Shown one piece after another: positions 8,734 through 17,550 of a stretch of DNA of 64,000 nucleotides. The position numbers were made by a program, and so were the translations under genes. Where the stretch lies: positions 5,013,357-5,077,356 of the forward strand of contig KB906767.1 of assembly GCA_000381625.1 (NCBI GenBank). Direction: 5' to 3'. This DNA comes from Bryobacterales bacterium KBS 96. Its GTDB lineage: Bacteria > Acidobacteriota > Terriglobia > Bryobacterales > Bryobacteraceae. The notes below the pieces were generated by a model that made no database searches, had not been told where the DNA came from, and worked only from the letters and a program-made list of their open reading frames with translations. Position 1 is the first letter of the stretch; each line of letters opens with the position of its first letter.

Positions 8734-10494
8734 TTACACCAGCTCGCGGACCTTGTCCTCGGCGACTGTTTTGACGATCTTCTGCCAGTCTTTTGTGCCT
8801 TTGGCAAGCGACTCGGCGAAATGCAGAGCTTGCTCCGGTTTGATCTTGGCGGGCAGTGGCGGTTCGTTGGCGTCGACCAGCGCCTCAATGATTACCGGTC
8901 CCGGAGTGGCCAGCGCTTGCTCAACGACGCGATCACAGTCGGCGGGATTGTCAACCATTAGCGCGGCGGCGCCAAATGCGCGAGCGACACCGACGAAGTC
9001 GATGGGCTGCAATTCGACACCGAACTCAGGATTGCCCTCGAACACCATTTGTTCCCACTTGATTTGGCCGAGCACGTCGTTTTTAATGACAAACACCTTA
9101 ACGGGCAGATTGTATTTCACGCACGTCGCCAGTTCGCCCATCAACATGGTGAAGCCGCCATCGCCGACGAACGCGACGACAGGCCGGTCGGGATAAGCGG
9201 CTTGAGCGGCGATTGCGTACGGAAAGCCGCAGGCCATCGTGGCCAGGTTTCCCGAGCAGGAATGCATTTGACCGCGTTTCGATGGAATGTGCCGGGCCCA
9301 CCAGGTGGTAATCGTTCCCGAATCGCTTGTAACAATAGCGTTCGACGGAAGCTTCTTGCCAATCGCATGCGCGAGAGCTTGCGGCTTCATCGGCTTGCTC
9401 TCCTTCGAAGAAGCGCGCTTTTCGAGCACTGCATTCCACTCTTTCATACCCGCTTGCGCTTTTTCGAGAAAGCCGCGGTCCTTTTTGCGCTTCAGCAAAG
9501 GCAGGAGTTCCTTAAGTGTCTTGCGCGTATCCCCCACAAGCCCGACGTCGGCGGGGTAGCGTAAACCGATTCGCGCTGAATCGATATCGATTTGCACGCA
9601 CTTGGCTTTGCCTGGCTTAGGGTAGAACTCGATGTACGGCATGGACGATCCCGCGATAAGAAGCGTGTCGCAGGATGACATCGCCTCCTCCGACGGCAAC
9701 GTGCCCAGTAGGCCGAGACCACCTGTTGTATAGGGGCTATCGTCGGGAACAGCGGCCTTTCCCAGTAGCGCTTTAACAATGGGCGCCGCCAGCGCTTCGG
9801 CGGCCGCTTCCAGTTCGGCGCCGGCATCCAGACCGCCCTGTCCCGTAAGGATCGCCACTTTTTTCCCTTCGTTCAGGATGCCGGCGGCGGCCTGCAATTC
9901 GCTTGCTTCCGGCACGCGAGCGCTGTATCCAAATACATTTGTGTTGTGGTGGGGCTTGTTGCGGCTCGATCGGATGTCCTCGTCGAGCGGTTCGGTCTGA
10001 AAGTCAATCGGAATCGTAACGTGAGAAACGCCGCGCTGGCTGAGAGCGGTCCGGCAAGCGAGTGTCACGACGTTGCGCACATGCGCTGGACCCATCACTC
10101 GTTCGTTATAAACGCAGACGTTCTCAAACAGACGATCGAGCGCGACATCCTGTTGGGTATGTGTCCCGATCAAGTCATGGAACTGCATGCCCGTTATAGC
10201 GACTACCGGCTGACCGTCCAACTTGGCGTCATATAAACCATTCAACAGATGGATGCCGCCGGGCCCGGACGTTGCCAGACAGCAGCCGATTCGGCCGGTG
10301 AACTTGGCATAGCCACAGGCCATGAAGGCGGCTGCTTCTTCATGCCGCACCTGAATAAAGCGGATTCTGTCGGCACGAGTCCGCAGCGACTCCATAACGC
10401 CGTTTATTCCGTCCCCCGGCAATCCGAAGACAGTGTCTATGCCCCAGTCCATCAACGTCTCAACCAAAATGTCTGCTGCCGTTGGCTTCGCCAT
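8734..10494 (-). CDS. Thiamine-diphosphate-dependent enzyme, pyruvate oxidase/acetolactate synthase family
   Basis: 586 residues from the chosen start. The N-terminal Pyr domain has FGLPGDGINGVMESL and catalytic Glu52 in RHEEAAAFMACGYAK. The middle domain is of the FAD/nucleotide-binding type. The C-terminal PP domain has the ThDP/Mg motif VGDGGFTMLMGEL ... IKNDVLG. Best match by eye is the pyruvate dehydrogenase (quinone)/PoxB-like group rather than biosynthetic IlvB, because no small subunit gene is adjacent. ATG 10494 (MAKPTAADILVETLMDWG) is preferred, with GAGGA upstream; the longer start at 10542 adds 16 residues unlike the family. Membrane quinone reduction is plausible but not shown. 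Confidence 0.88.
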   Translation of the reverse strand: MAKPTAADILVETLMDWGIDTVFGLPGDGINGVMESLRTRADRIRFIQVRHEEAAAFMACGYAKFTGRIGCCLATSGPGGIHLLNGLYDAKLDGQPVVAITGMQFHDLIGTHTQQDVALDRLFENVCVYNERVMGPAHVRNVVTLACRTALSQRGVSHVTIPIDFQTEPLDEDIRSSRNKPHHNTNVFGYSARVPEASELQAAAGILNEGKKVAILTGQGGLDAGAELEAAAEALAAPIVKALLGKAAVPDDSPYTTGGLGLLGTLPSEEAMSSCDTLLIAGSSMPYIEFYPKPGKAKCVQIDIDSARIGLRYPADVGLVGDTRKTLKELLPLLKRKKDRGFLEKAQAGMKEWNAVLEKRASSKESKPMKPQALAHAIGKKLPSNAIVTSDSGTITTWWARHIPSKRGQMHSCSGNLATMACGFPYAIAAQAAYPDRPVVAFVGDGGFTMLMGELATCVKYNLPVKVFVIKNDVLGQIKWEQMVFEGNPEFGVELQPIDFVGVARAFGAAALMVDNPADCDRVVEQALATPGPVIIEALVDANEPPLPAKIKPEQALHFAESLAKGTKDWQKIVKTVAEDKVRELV

Positions 10495-11142
10495 ATTCGA
10501 AATCCTCGTGTCTGGGTTATGCAGAAAGGCTTGAACTTCCAAAAAACTTGCCGGGCTACGTGCTTCCTTTATCGAGCCGGCGACTCAGCGGCTGTCCGGT
10601 ACACACTCTCTCCGAAGTGCCGTTGCCTCTCTGTCGTGAAGACTGGAATGCCCTCAAAGCGTTACACAACTCCGTTGAAGACGGCCGCCCTCACCGTTTT
10701 GTAAAAAATTTCTACTAGGGCTCCGTAGCCGTCGCGGCTCAGTTAGCAACGTCTAATATTTGCAGCGCGTTACCGAGCCACAAGCGCCAGCGACTGGTTA
10801 CGCCGCACGATTTTTCACGGGCCCCCACGGTTGCGTTTCGTTGCGGGCGTCCCGCCGTTTTCATCTTGGTGGGCCGCAGCCCTATGGGTGCTCCGTTGAT
10901 CGTGCGAGCCAGCAATGATCGAGTAGAAATTCTACCGTCGGAAGCATCGAGCACACTGGAGGAGTATGATTCTAGATCTCCGGGAAGCATGCAGCCGGGA
11001 GAGAGGAGCCCCTAGTAGGTTTGACAGGTACGGCCCTCCTGAGGCCGTTGAATTGAGGAGAAACCCTTTCAGCTACTTTGCATCCCCTGTATGAATATCG
11101 AGCGAATAGGAGAAATTAAGTCAAAGGGAGGGCGTTGACGTT
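10495..11142. other. Long intergenic region with repeat-like sequence
   Basis: No gene I can support. At 10727-10739 is a short hairpin AGCCG-TCG-CGGCT. The stretch around 10776-10800 contains CGAGCCACAAGCGCCAGCGA, a phrase I associate with dispersed intergenic repeats in other soil and planctomycete-like genomes; that is memory, not a search. A frame at 10739-10990 (minus) looks like translated repeat, not a protein. The last 150 bases presumably hold the promoter of the response regulator. Confidence 0.45.
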
Positions 11143-11763
11143 ATGGAAAGGCCTAGAGTTTTATTAGCTGACGATCATGTTTTGGTCCTAGAAGGTTTGT
11201 CAAAACTCCTTCAAGGCGATATGGATTTGGTCGGCACGGCGTCGTCCGGAACGGAAGCTGTCGAGAAGGTGGCGCAACTCCAGCCGGATGTAGTGCTGAT
11301 GGACATCTCGATGCCTGGTTTGAATGGCTTCGATGCCGCAAAACAGATGAAGAATTGCGCGCCTCGAACGAAAGTCATTGCCGTGACGATGCACCGAAGT
11401 ACCGCGTATTTGCGCGAGTCTCTGCGCGCGGGAATGTCCGGGTTTGTATTGAAACAATCAGCGGCATCCGAACTCGCCGAAGCCGTCAACGCGGTTTTGC
11501 GCGATGAACGATATGTCACTCCGCTTGTGACGCAGCCAACCGAACCTCAAGGCCCAAACGAGGGGGAGCGGGCTTTGACAGTACGGCAAAGAGAAGTGTT
11601 ACGGCTTATCGCCCAAGGCCGGATCGCCAAAGAAATTGCCACGGCGTTGAATATCTCGGTTCGCACAGCCGAGTTCCATCGAGTCAGCATCATGCAGCGG
11701 CTGGGATTGCGGACCACTGCGGAACTTACACGATTCGCGCTCGAAAACGGCATCGTCGAATAG
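11143..11763 (+). CDS. NarL/FixJ-family response regulator
   Basis: 206 residues. The receiver domain has acidic Asp10/Asp11, phospho-acceptor Asp54 (VLMDISMPGLNGF), Thr82 and Lys104. The C-terminal LuxR-type helix-turn-helix (about 142-200) reads LTVRQREVLRLIAQGRIAKEIA and NISVRTAEFHRVSIMQRL. It binds DNA as a transcription regulator when phosphorylated. No partner kinase lies next to it, so the signal source is unknown. The second half of the recognition helix is slightly off consensus (RTAEFHR in place of RTVETHR), which is common in this phylum. Confidence 0.93.
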   Translation: MERPRVLLADDHVLVLEGLSKLLQGDMDLVGTASSGTEAVEKVAQLQPDVVLMDISMPGLNGFDAAKQMKNCAPRTKVIAVTMHRSTAYLRESLRAGMSGFVLKQSAASELAEAVNAVLRDERYVTPLVTQPTEPQGPNEGERALTVRQREVLRLIAQGRIAKEIATALNISVRTAEFHRVSIMQRLGLRTTAELTRFALENGIVE

Positions 11764-11823
11764 AAGTTTTTTCGCCTACACTTCGCTAAAGAATGCGCCA
11801 GTGTGTGATATCGTTCTCAAGTT

Positions 11824-12663
11824 ATGGCACGCACTTTATCCACACGGCGCACCTTTTTAGCGACGGCTGCTTCCCTTCCGCTCGCGGCAAAAATGTCGAA
11901 CGGCAAGATCCCGGTTGGGCTTGAGTTGTACTCGGTCCGCGACGAACTTGCAAAGGATCAGGACGGAACATTGCGCGCTGTTGCAAAAATAGGCTACCAG
12001 TGCGTGGAGTTTTTCGCGCCTTATTACAAATGGGAGGTGGCACACGCCAAATCCATTCGCAAGTTGCTTGACGATCTGGGCATGCGATGCTATTCGACAC
12101 ATAACGACCGCGGAAACTTCGAAAAAGACAAGATTGGACATGCGATCGAGCTGAATCAAATCCTTGGCGCGAAATACGTCGTTATGGCCAGCGCCGGAGA
12201 GGTTAGAACTCTCGACGGATGGAAACGTGTGGCTCAGACGCTACAGGAAGCGAGTGAGGAACTTGCTTCGCACAATCTTGAACCGGGCTATCACAATCAC
12301 GAACTCGAGTTCATGCCCATCGGCGGAGTGAAACCCATCGAGGTGATTGCGAAGAACACGAACAAGTCCGTAATGCTCCAGTTGGATGTCGGAACTTGTA
12401 TCGACGCTGGTTCCGACCCCGTGACCTGGATCGAAAAAAATCCCGGGAGAATCCGTTCGATTCACTGTAAAGACTGGTCCCGCAGCGGCGGTTATAAGGT
12501 GCTTTTCGGTGAGGGCGTGGCGCCTTGGAAAAAGATCTTTCATGCGGCGGAAAACGGCGGAGGCGTCGAATATTATCTGATCGAACAGGAAGGCAGCCGC
12601 TATCCCGCTTTAGAGACCGTGACGAAATGCCTGAAGACTTTCAAAAAAATACACGGCGCTTGA
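11824..12663 (+). CDS. Sugar phosphate isomerase/epimerase-like TIM barrel protein with Tat signal
   Basis: 279 residues. A twin-arginine leader (STRRTFLATAASLPLAA) opens the protein, so export in folded form is likely. The rest is an AP-endonuclease-2/xylose isomerase-like barrel: GLELYSVRDEL, GYQCVEFFAPY, GYHNHELEF (metal His/Glu), LQLDVGTCIDAG, IHCKDW and YYLIEQEGS (metal Glu). This is the usual exported sugar isomerase/epimerase type common in Acidobacteria and Planctomycetes. Substrate unknown. It stands alone, 60 bases after the response regulator. Confidence 0.88.
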   Translation: MARTLSTRRTFLATAASLPLAAKMSNGKIPVGLELYSVRDELAKDQDGTLRAVAKIGYQCVEFFAPYYKWEVAHAKSIRKLLDDLGMRCYSTHNDRGNFEKDKIGHAIELNQILGAKYVVMASAGEVRTLDGWKRVAQTLQEASEELASHNLEPGYHNHELEFMPIGGVKPIEVIAKNTNKSVMLQLDVGTCIDAGSDPVTWIEKNPGRIRSIHCKDWSRSGGYKVLFGEGVAPWKKIFHAAENGGGVEYYLIEQEGSRYPALETVTKCLKTFKKIHGA

Positions 12664-12675
12664 ACCGCGAACTGT

Positions 12676-13317
12676 TTATTCAGCACGAATCCAAAGATCC
12701 GAAACGATGAAGCCGGTCCATAGGCGGGAAGCGCCGCGGGCCACAAAGCCGTGAGCGCGCAACGGCGCCCTCCAGTCGGATAGCCGCTGGTTCTCGAGGC
12801 CTATCGTGAACCGGAAAAAGAGATACATGGTCCGAAGCAGCAGACGCGCCCACAGAGCGGGCCGATTCGAAGGCAATTCGAAGTCGGAGACGATCCATGC
12901 CGCTCCCGGCGCCGCGAGCGCCGATATCCGCGAGATCATCCTTTCTATATCGGCGTAAGAAAAGAAATCGAAGAAGAAATGGGCTGCGATTAAGTCGTAT
13001 CGTTCGGCCCATAGGGTCGCCGTTCGCGCGTCGCACTGATGGAAATGGATGCGCTCCAGCGCGGCGGCATTCTCACGTTCCATGCGCCGGCGGGCCAGGG
13101 CGATCATCTTGCCGCTGATGTCGAGATAGTCAATTTGCAGATCGGGATAACGATCCGCCAAACATGCCGTAAACCGGCCGTCTCCATCGCCAAGCACCAG
13201 CGCCGATCGCGGATTTTGCAATCTATCTAAATGACAGCAGCGGCAGCGCTGCAGGGCTGTCCCGAAAACAGCGTACTCCATCCAGCGATAGCTCCGCGCA
13301 AGACGATCGCAGTTCAT
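12676..13317 (-). CDS. Class I SAM-dependent methyltransferase
   Basis: 213 residues. SAM-binding motif I is ALVLGDGDGRF, then YLDISGKMIALARRR (acidic end of beta-2), the HQCDART loop and YDLIAAHFFFDFF. The open frame continues upstream to 13902, but that part is the shadow of the membrane protein gene; the real start is ATG 13317, which overlaps the upstream stop as ATGA. Substrate unknown. The tight coupling to the UbiA-like membrane protein suggests a shared lipid or quinone-like product, which is inference. Confidence 0.85.
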   Translation of the reverse strand: MNCDRLARSYRWMEYAVFGTALQRCRCCHLDRLQNPRSALVLGDGDGRFTACLADRYPDLQIDYLDISGKMIALARRRMERENAAALERIHFHQCDARTATLWAERYDLIAAHFFFDFFSYADIERMISRISALAAPGAAWIVSDFELPSNRPALWARLLLRTMYLFFRFTIGLENQRLSDWRAPLRAHGFVARGASRLWTGFIVSDLWIRAE

Positions 13318-14195
13318 CGGAAGATCGGTAGAAACAGAACCAGGAGGGGGCTGAGCAGGCTGACATCCGCAAGCACTCGCAACGCTTCCGTCGAGAGGCG
13401 TTGACGGCTGTGGTCGAGCCAAAGAATAGCGGCGGCGCTCAACAGGCCTGCAAAGAATAATGGGCGCAGGCCGGTATCGGGCCCAGGCGCCATGATTGCC
13501 GCGAATACGCAAATGGCGAGAGCCGCCCATTGCAGCCTTCGGCCAATCCAAAGTGTCAACACATGTGGCGTTTTGTCGATTGACTGGCCATAGCGGTTCC
13601 ATTCCCAGTACTCGATGGCAATACAGTTTAGCCAGCACAGCGTTGCGAAGAGCAAGGCGGGGAGAAGCATCTCGCGGCCGGGCTCGGAAGTACGCGTCCA
13701 AGTAGCCAGGCATGTTCCGAGAGCGAAGAGAACGCCCACAACGAGTTCCTTGGGCCAGAAGCGGCGAACGGCGTCGGGCGCCATATGCACCATTACGAAG
13801 TAGGCCAAAACCGCGGCAAGCAGGGCGAAGCCATTGTGCAGCACGCGGGGATCGAGACGCGCGCAGATCCAGCCGAGCACGCCCAATCCGAGCGTCGCGC
13901 ACAACCCGAGAACGCTCCAGTTGTTTTGATAAAAGCGATGCCGGGGAACTGCTTCATCGCCATCACCGCGCAGCGCATCGAGAAGCCGGTCGCTGACGTA
14001 AATAAACCAGACCGCGATAGCAAGGGCGGTAAATGCCGCTCCCGTGACCCGCACCTCAAAACAATGGGCAAACAGTGCCTGCCAGAGTATCGCGACCAGG
14101 GGAGCGTCGAGGCTCAGCAGATTGAACCAGAGCCAGACTCCCCGCCGTTCGGCCGCTTGCGCCGGTTGGTTGATAGTTGTCTGCTGAAACTGCAC
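13314..14195 (-). CDS. Polytopic membrane protein, UbiA-like
   Basis: About 293 residues and eight or so hydrophobic helices. FIYVSDRLLDALRGD followed by PRHRFY has the spacing of the first Asp-rich motif of UbiA prenyltransferases (NDxxDxxxD...P.R), with Ser in place of Asn. EYWEWNRYGQSIDKTPHVL could correspond to the second. I therefore suggest a diverged UbiA-superfamily enzyme, not a proven one. The start is uncertain: GTG 14195 avoids overlap with the upstream gene, while an ATG at 14324 would overlap it by 77 bases and add unlikely sequence. Confidence 0.65.
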   Translation of the reverse strand: MQFQQTTINQPAQAAERRGVWLWFNLLSLDAPLVAILWQALFAHCFEVRVTGAAFTALAIAVWFIYVSDRLLDALRGDGDEAVPRHRFYQNNWSVLGLCATLGLGVLGWICARLDPRVLHNGFALLAAVLAYFVMVHMAPDAVRRFWPKELVVGVLFALGTCLATWTRTSEPGREMLLPALLFATLCWLNCIAIEYWEWNRYGQSIDKTPHVLTLWIGRRLQWAALAICVFAAIMAPGPDTGLRPLFFAGLLSAAAILWLDHSRQRLSTEALRVLADVSLLSPLLVLFLPIFR

Positions 14196-14247
14196 GATCT
14201 TGAGGGGGAAACCCGCTTTTTCAGCGTAACAGCAGCAAAGGAGAAGA

Positions 14248-14862
14248 CTAAACCCAGATCTTCTCCACGGGTACGCCACGGCTGCACAACTCGCATGAAG
14301 ACGAATCCCGGTAGTAGGTTGCATCCATTTTGGTCAAATAGAAGAGCGGCAGCGGCCCAAAATCGGCTACCGAAGGATTCGGCTGATAAACGGCGACTGC
14401 CAGGCCCACAACCGTGGCGCCATTCGATTCCACGAGTTTCTTGAGTTGCGTGAGACGCTTCCCCGAACGGAGCAGGTCATCAACCAGCAGCACCTTCTCG
14501 CCTGGGACCTGCTTCAGATATTGACGGAATCGCATTGGCGAATCGTGGCCATCCTGTTCGGCCCAATACACCTGGGGAGCTTGCAAGGCTTCGCAAAGGC
14601 CATACGCAATAGGTAACCCGCCGGTGTTTGGACAAACGATAGAGAGTTCTTTGATCATGGCGCGCAGTTCCGGATCCGCGCGTAATCGTCTGCTGAGTCC
14701 TATGCTCAGAATCTTGGCATTTTGAAAATAGCGGAACGCCAGCGCCACCTGCAGGTATTCGTTCGCGTGCATGCCGCCGGGATATTCGAAATGCCCGTCC
14801 CGCAGAGCGCCCGTTTCACGAAGCAGCGTAATCACTTCTTCATTTGTCGGTATCAAGTGCAT
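14248..14862 (-). CDS. Orotate phosphoribosyltransferase-like protein
   Basis: 204 residues. A type I phosphoribosyltransferase with the PRPP loop VLLVDDLLRSGKRL at about 130-143 and a PyrE-like N-terminus (GALRDGHFEYPGGMHANEYLQ). It is a plausible PyrE, but the neighbourhood is not pyrimidine synthesis, and two cysteines in SSCELCSRG near the C-terminus are unusual. It starts one base after the stop of the sugar transferase gene, so the two are one transcript. A dedicated phosphoribosyl-transfer role in this operon is possible. Confidence 0.75.
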   Translation of the reverse strand: MHLIPTNEEVITLLRETGALRDGHFEYPGGMHANEYLQVALAFRYFQNAKILSIGLSRRLRADPELRAMIKELSIVCPNTGGLPIAYGLCEALQAPQVYWAEQDGHDSPMRFRQYLKQVPGEKVLLVDDLLRSGKRLTQLKKLVESNGATVVGLAVAVYQPNPSVADFGPLPLFYLTKMDATYYRDSSSCELCSRGVPVEKIWV

Positions 14863-14863
14863 A

Positions 14864-16231
14864 TCAGTGCGCTCCGCTGCCCGTGAGCACGTAGGGTATG
14901 CTCCTCAAAAGAATTTGCCAGTCGAGCGACAGCGACCAGTTGTCGATGTACTCCATATCCATTTTCATCCACGTATGGAAGTCGAGGTTGTCACGGCCGC
15001 GAATTGCCCACAGGCACGTCAGGCCGGGGCGCATGCGCAGACGCCGCCGCTGCCAACGTTGGTAATTGTCTACCTCTTCTGGGACGGCGGGCCGCGGGCC
15101 AACTAGCGACATGTCTCCGCGAAGGATATTGAAAAACTGCGGCAGTTCGTCCAGCGAAAACTTGCGCAGCCAGCGGCCCACGGCGGTTTGGCGTGGGTCG
15201 CGATGGATCTTGAACGCTGTCGTCTTCTGATTCAAATGTGCGAGTTCCGATTTCAGATCCTCCGCGTTGTCGACCATGGATCTGAATTTATAAAACATGA
15301 ACCGCCTGCCGTTTAATCCGCACCGGGTCTGGCGAAAGATTACGGGGCCGCGGGAGGTCAGCCGGATCAAGATCGCGATGAAGAGCATAAGCGGAGACAA
15401 GATCACTAGCGCCGCCAGCGACACAGCTATATCGAATACACGCTTGGCGATTAGCCGTAAATCGTCGTCCGGCGCCGCCGTGAATGTCAATAAAGGGGCT
15501 GTTCCAAGGCGATCGAGCGTCATCCGGCTGTTTACATGAGGGAAGAAATCGGCGGCGACGCGCGTGCGTACTCCCTCTTCATCGCATAACAAGAAGATTT
15601 CCTCCAGTGTAGACAACCTTTGGCTGCCGACGCGAAAAATAACTTCGTCGATCACGTTGGTTTTCAACATGTCGGGAAGCTTGCTGCGGCACGCATCTTC
15701 ACTCAAAATTCCAAGCAGCTTGATCCTGAACGGAGATCCTTCGACTAATTGACTGCCGAATTGTTCTGTGGCTTCCGACGAACTGACTATCAGCACATGA
15801 TACGGAGAGCCAAATTCACGTTGAAACCGCCGGACGAGCCGGCGCGAGTTCAGCCGGAAGAGAAGAAAAAACAGCAGCGAATAGAGCAGGAAGAAAAAGA
15901 GGAAGCTGCGGCTGAGATCCCAGCGCAGAAAGTACTCGAATACGACAATGCAGAATCCCGCGACGACGCACTGCCTCAAACTGGCGCGCACCACCCGGCC
16001 AGGCTGCGCGGAGTCCAAATACTCATAAATTTTAAGCGAAGCGCCAATGGCCAGCCACGCCAGCACGCTGAATCCGATCAGGAGAAGCTTGCGCTGAGGC
16101 GTCAGAAAGAATTCCCGCTGGAGGGAAAGATGGACGCGTGTGCCGTATGCGAGTTCAAAGGCGGCGACAAGGAGGATAACGTCTATCAGCGTCAGCGCTA
16201 TGCTGACCTTTTTCCTTTGATACGCAAACAC
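14864..16231 (-). CDS. Exopolysaccharide polyprenyl glycosylphosphotransferase (sugar-1-P transferase)
   Basis: 455 residues. Four N-terminal membrane helices (about 10-115), a nucleotide-binding-like middle (YHVLIVSSSEATEQF) and a C-terminal bacterial sugar transferase domain (about 265-455) with KRVFDIAVSLAAL, GPVIFRQTRCG, FYKFRSM, KFSLDELPQFFNIL, SLVGPRPAVPEEV and RPGLTCLW. This is the WbaP/CpsE/WcaJ class that starts a repeat unit on undecaprenyl phosphate. First gene of a four-gene minus run. No polymerase, flippase or other glycosyltransferase is adjacent, so it looks like a detached priming enzyme. Confidence 0.93.
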   Translation of the reverse strand: MFAYQRKKVSIALTLIDVILLVAAFELAYGTRVHLSLQREFFLTPQRKLLLIGFSVLAWLAIGASLKIYEYLDSAQPGRVVRASLRQCVVAGFCIVVFEYFLRWDLSRSFLFFFLLYSLLFFLLFRLNSRRLVRRFQREFGSPYHVLIVSSSEATEQFGSQLVEGSPFRIKLLGILSEDACRSKLPDMLKTNVIDEVIFRVGSQRLSTLEEIFLLCDEEGVRTRVAADFFPHVNSRMTLDRLGTAPLLTFTAAPDDDLRLIAKRVFDIAVSLAALVILSPLMLFIAILIRLTSRGPVIFRQTRCGLNGRRFMFYKFRSMVDNAEDLKSELAHLNQKTTAFKIHRDPRQTAVGRWLRKFSLDELPQFFNILRGDMSLVGPRPAVPEEVDNYQRWQRRRLRMRPGLTCLWAIRGRDNLDFHTWMKMDMEYIDNWSLSLDWQILLRSIPYVLTGSGAH

Positions 16232-16343
16232 TTACGCGGGTAGGATAACAAACCGCATGGTGAAGAATCGGCGCATACGGCGCACCGGTGCAGCGGGAAG
16301 AGCGGTATTCAGTTCCACAAGACAATGAACCAACTGGCCTTAG

Positions 16344-16868
16344 TCAGTCGCCGGGCATTTCGGGATACAAAATCCGAAGTCCATCGACATGCGCCCACGG
16401 AGTCAGTTTGTGCGGCTTTGAACTGCTTTCCGTGAAAATGTCCTCGACAGTCACACTACGGATGACGAGGGCATCGGCTATCAGCGAGCGATGGCAGCGC
16501 CATGGCACGGCTTCCGCGCACATGATCGCCACTGGCGCCGTCTTTCCGATTTCTATGAGCTCGTTTATGGCCTGCTGAAACTCATTTGTCTGCATGTAAT
16601 CCGCGAAACCGCGAAAAGACTTGTTGCGCCAGCCCGTATTCGGCGATTCACGGGTTGTATGCCGCAGTCCCCCGAGCGCGGGCATGTGGAGATAGGCGAT
16701 TCGCCCGGCCGTCAACGCTGGTTCCAGGTTTTTCTGTTCAAACTGCGGATTGTGTGCCGACCGCGGGATCGTACGAACATCGACGAGCTTCCGAATGGAA
16801 TAGGCGTGCAAAATCTCTAAAAATTTGCCAATTGGATGAGTCGAATGGCCGACAGTGTAGATCGTCAT
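16344..16868 (-). CDS. DUF488 family protein
   Basis: 174 residues. It begins IYTVGHSTHPIGKFLEIL, then LVDVRTIPRSAHNPQF, and has the characteristic cysteine pair in MCAEAVPWRCHRSLIADAL, all typical of DUF488. The function of the family is not established. It is transcribed away from the DUF507 gene, and the two share a short upstream region. Confidence 0.9.
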   Translation of the reverse strand: MTIYTVGHSTHPIGKFLEILHAYSIRKLVDVRTIPRSAHNPQFEQKNLEPALTAGRIAYLHMPALGGLRHTTRESPNTGWRNKSFRGFADYMQTNEFQQAINELIEIGKTAPVAIMCAEAVPWRCHRSLIADALVIRSVTVEDIFTESSSKPHKLTPWAHVDGLRILYPEMPGD

Positions 16869-16892
16869 ATCCGTGCTCTCCAGGGTTCTATC

Positions 16893-17522
16893 ATGGGCAG
16901 TTCGCCGCGACCAGTTGGTACACTAACGCCTGGAATGCTATTGGCCCGAGAATTGATAGGCTATCTGTCCAGGCAGTTAGTTGCGCGTCTGAGTCCGGGC
17001 GCGTTCGAGACCGGCGATCCCGCGGCTACCGCCGAAGCGATCGCTCAGATCATTGAAGAAGACCTTTCTGTCGAAGATCGGCTTAACGACGACGTCCGCG
17101 ACCTGCTGGATCAGTATAGCGACTACATGCGGCGGGAGGGTGTTTCTTACCAGGACATGTTCCGCAAGATCAAAAACCAGCTCGTGGCCCAACGCAAGAT
17201 CATCCGCGCATCGGGCCGCGACAGCGGCGATGCGATGAAGCTGTCACGGGACAAAGTAAACGACCTGTCGCACAAGATTGTCACCGGCCTCCGTAAGGCG
17301 CGCGAGGTTCGTGTCCGCAAGGACAGCAATGAAGTCAGACTCACGCTCGTCCGTGAATTCACGGACTTGCTCCAGATGGAAGAACGTGTGGACCGGACCG
17401 CGCGCGCAAAAGTACGCAGCCAGAAGCGCGACATTCCAGAAGGCGGCGAAGAGTTCGACTTGCTCCACCGGCGCTATTACGCCGAAGAATTGAAAAAGCT
17501 CGGTGTCGATCTAGGCCGTTGA
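16893..17522 (+). CDS. DUF507 protein with two fused copies of the domain
   Basis: About 209 residues. Two DUF507-like units in tandem: one from MLLARELIGYLSRQL to NQLVAQRKI, the second from MKLSRDKVNDLSHKI to the C-terminal HRRYYAEELKKLGVDLG. Each starts with the family's L(S/A)R(D/E)....LS pattern. Highly charged, soluble, no signal. Function unknown; the family is frequent in delta-proteobacteria, Aquificae and Acidobacteria. Starts at 16836, 16893 and 16935 are possible; 16893 avoids overlap with the divergent DUF488 gene. Confidence 0.8.
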   Translation: MGSSPRPVGTLTPGMLLARELIGYLSRQLVARLSPGAFETGDPAATAEAIAQIIEEDLSVEDRLNDDVRDLLDQYSDYMRREGVSYQDMFRKIKNQLVAQRKIIRASGRDSGDAMKLSRDKVNDLSHKIVTGLRKAREVRVRKDSNEVRLTLVREFTDLLQMEERVDRTARAKVRSQKRDIPEGGEEFDLLHRRYYAEELKKLGVDLGR

Positions 17523-17550
17523 TTCGGACGAAAAGCGGTCTCCAACGAAG

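Noticed and set aside
10739-10990. 83-residue minus frame
   Set aside because: Composition and context look like translated repeat.
13318-13902. N-terminal extension of the methyltransferase frame
   Set aside because: Arg/Pro-rich and in the shadow of the membrane protein gene; ATG 13317 overlaps the upstream stop as ATGA and gives a normal methyltransferase length.
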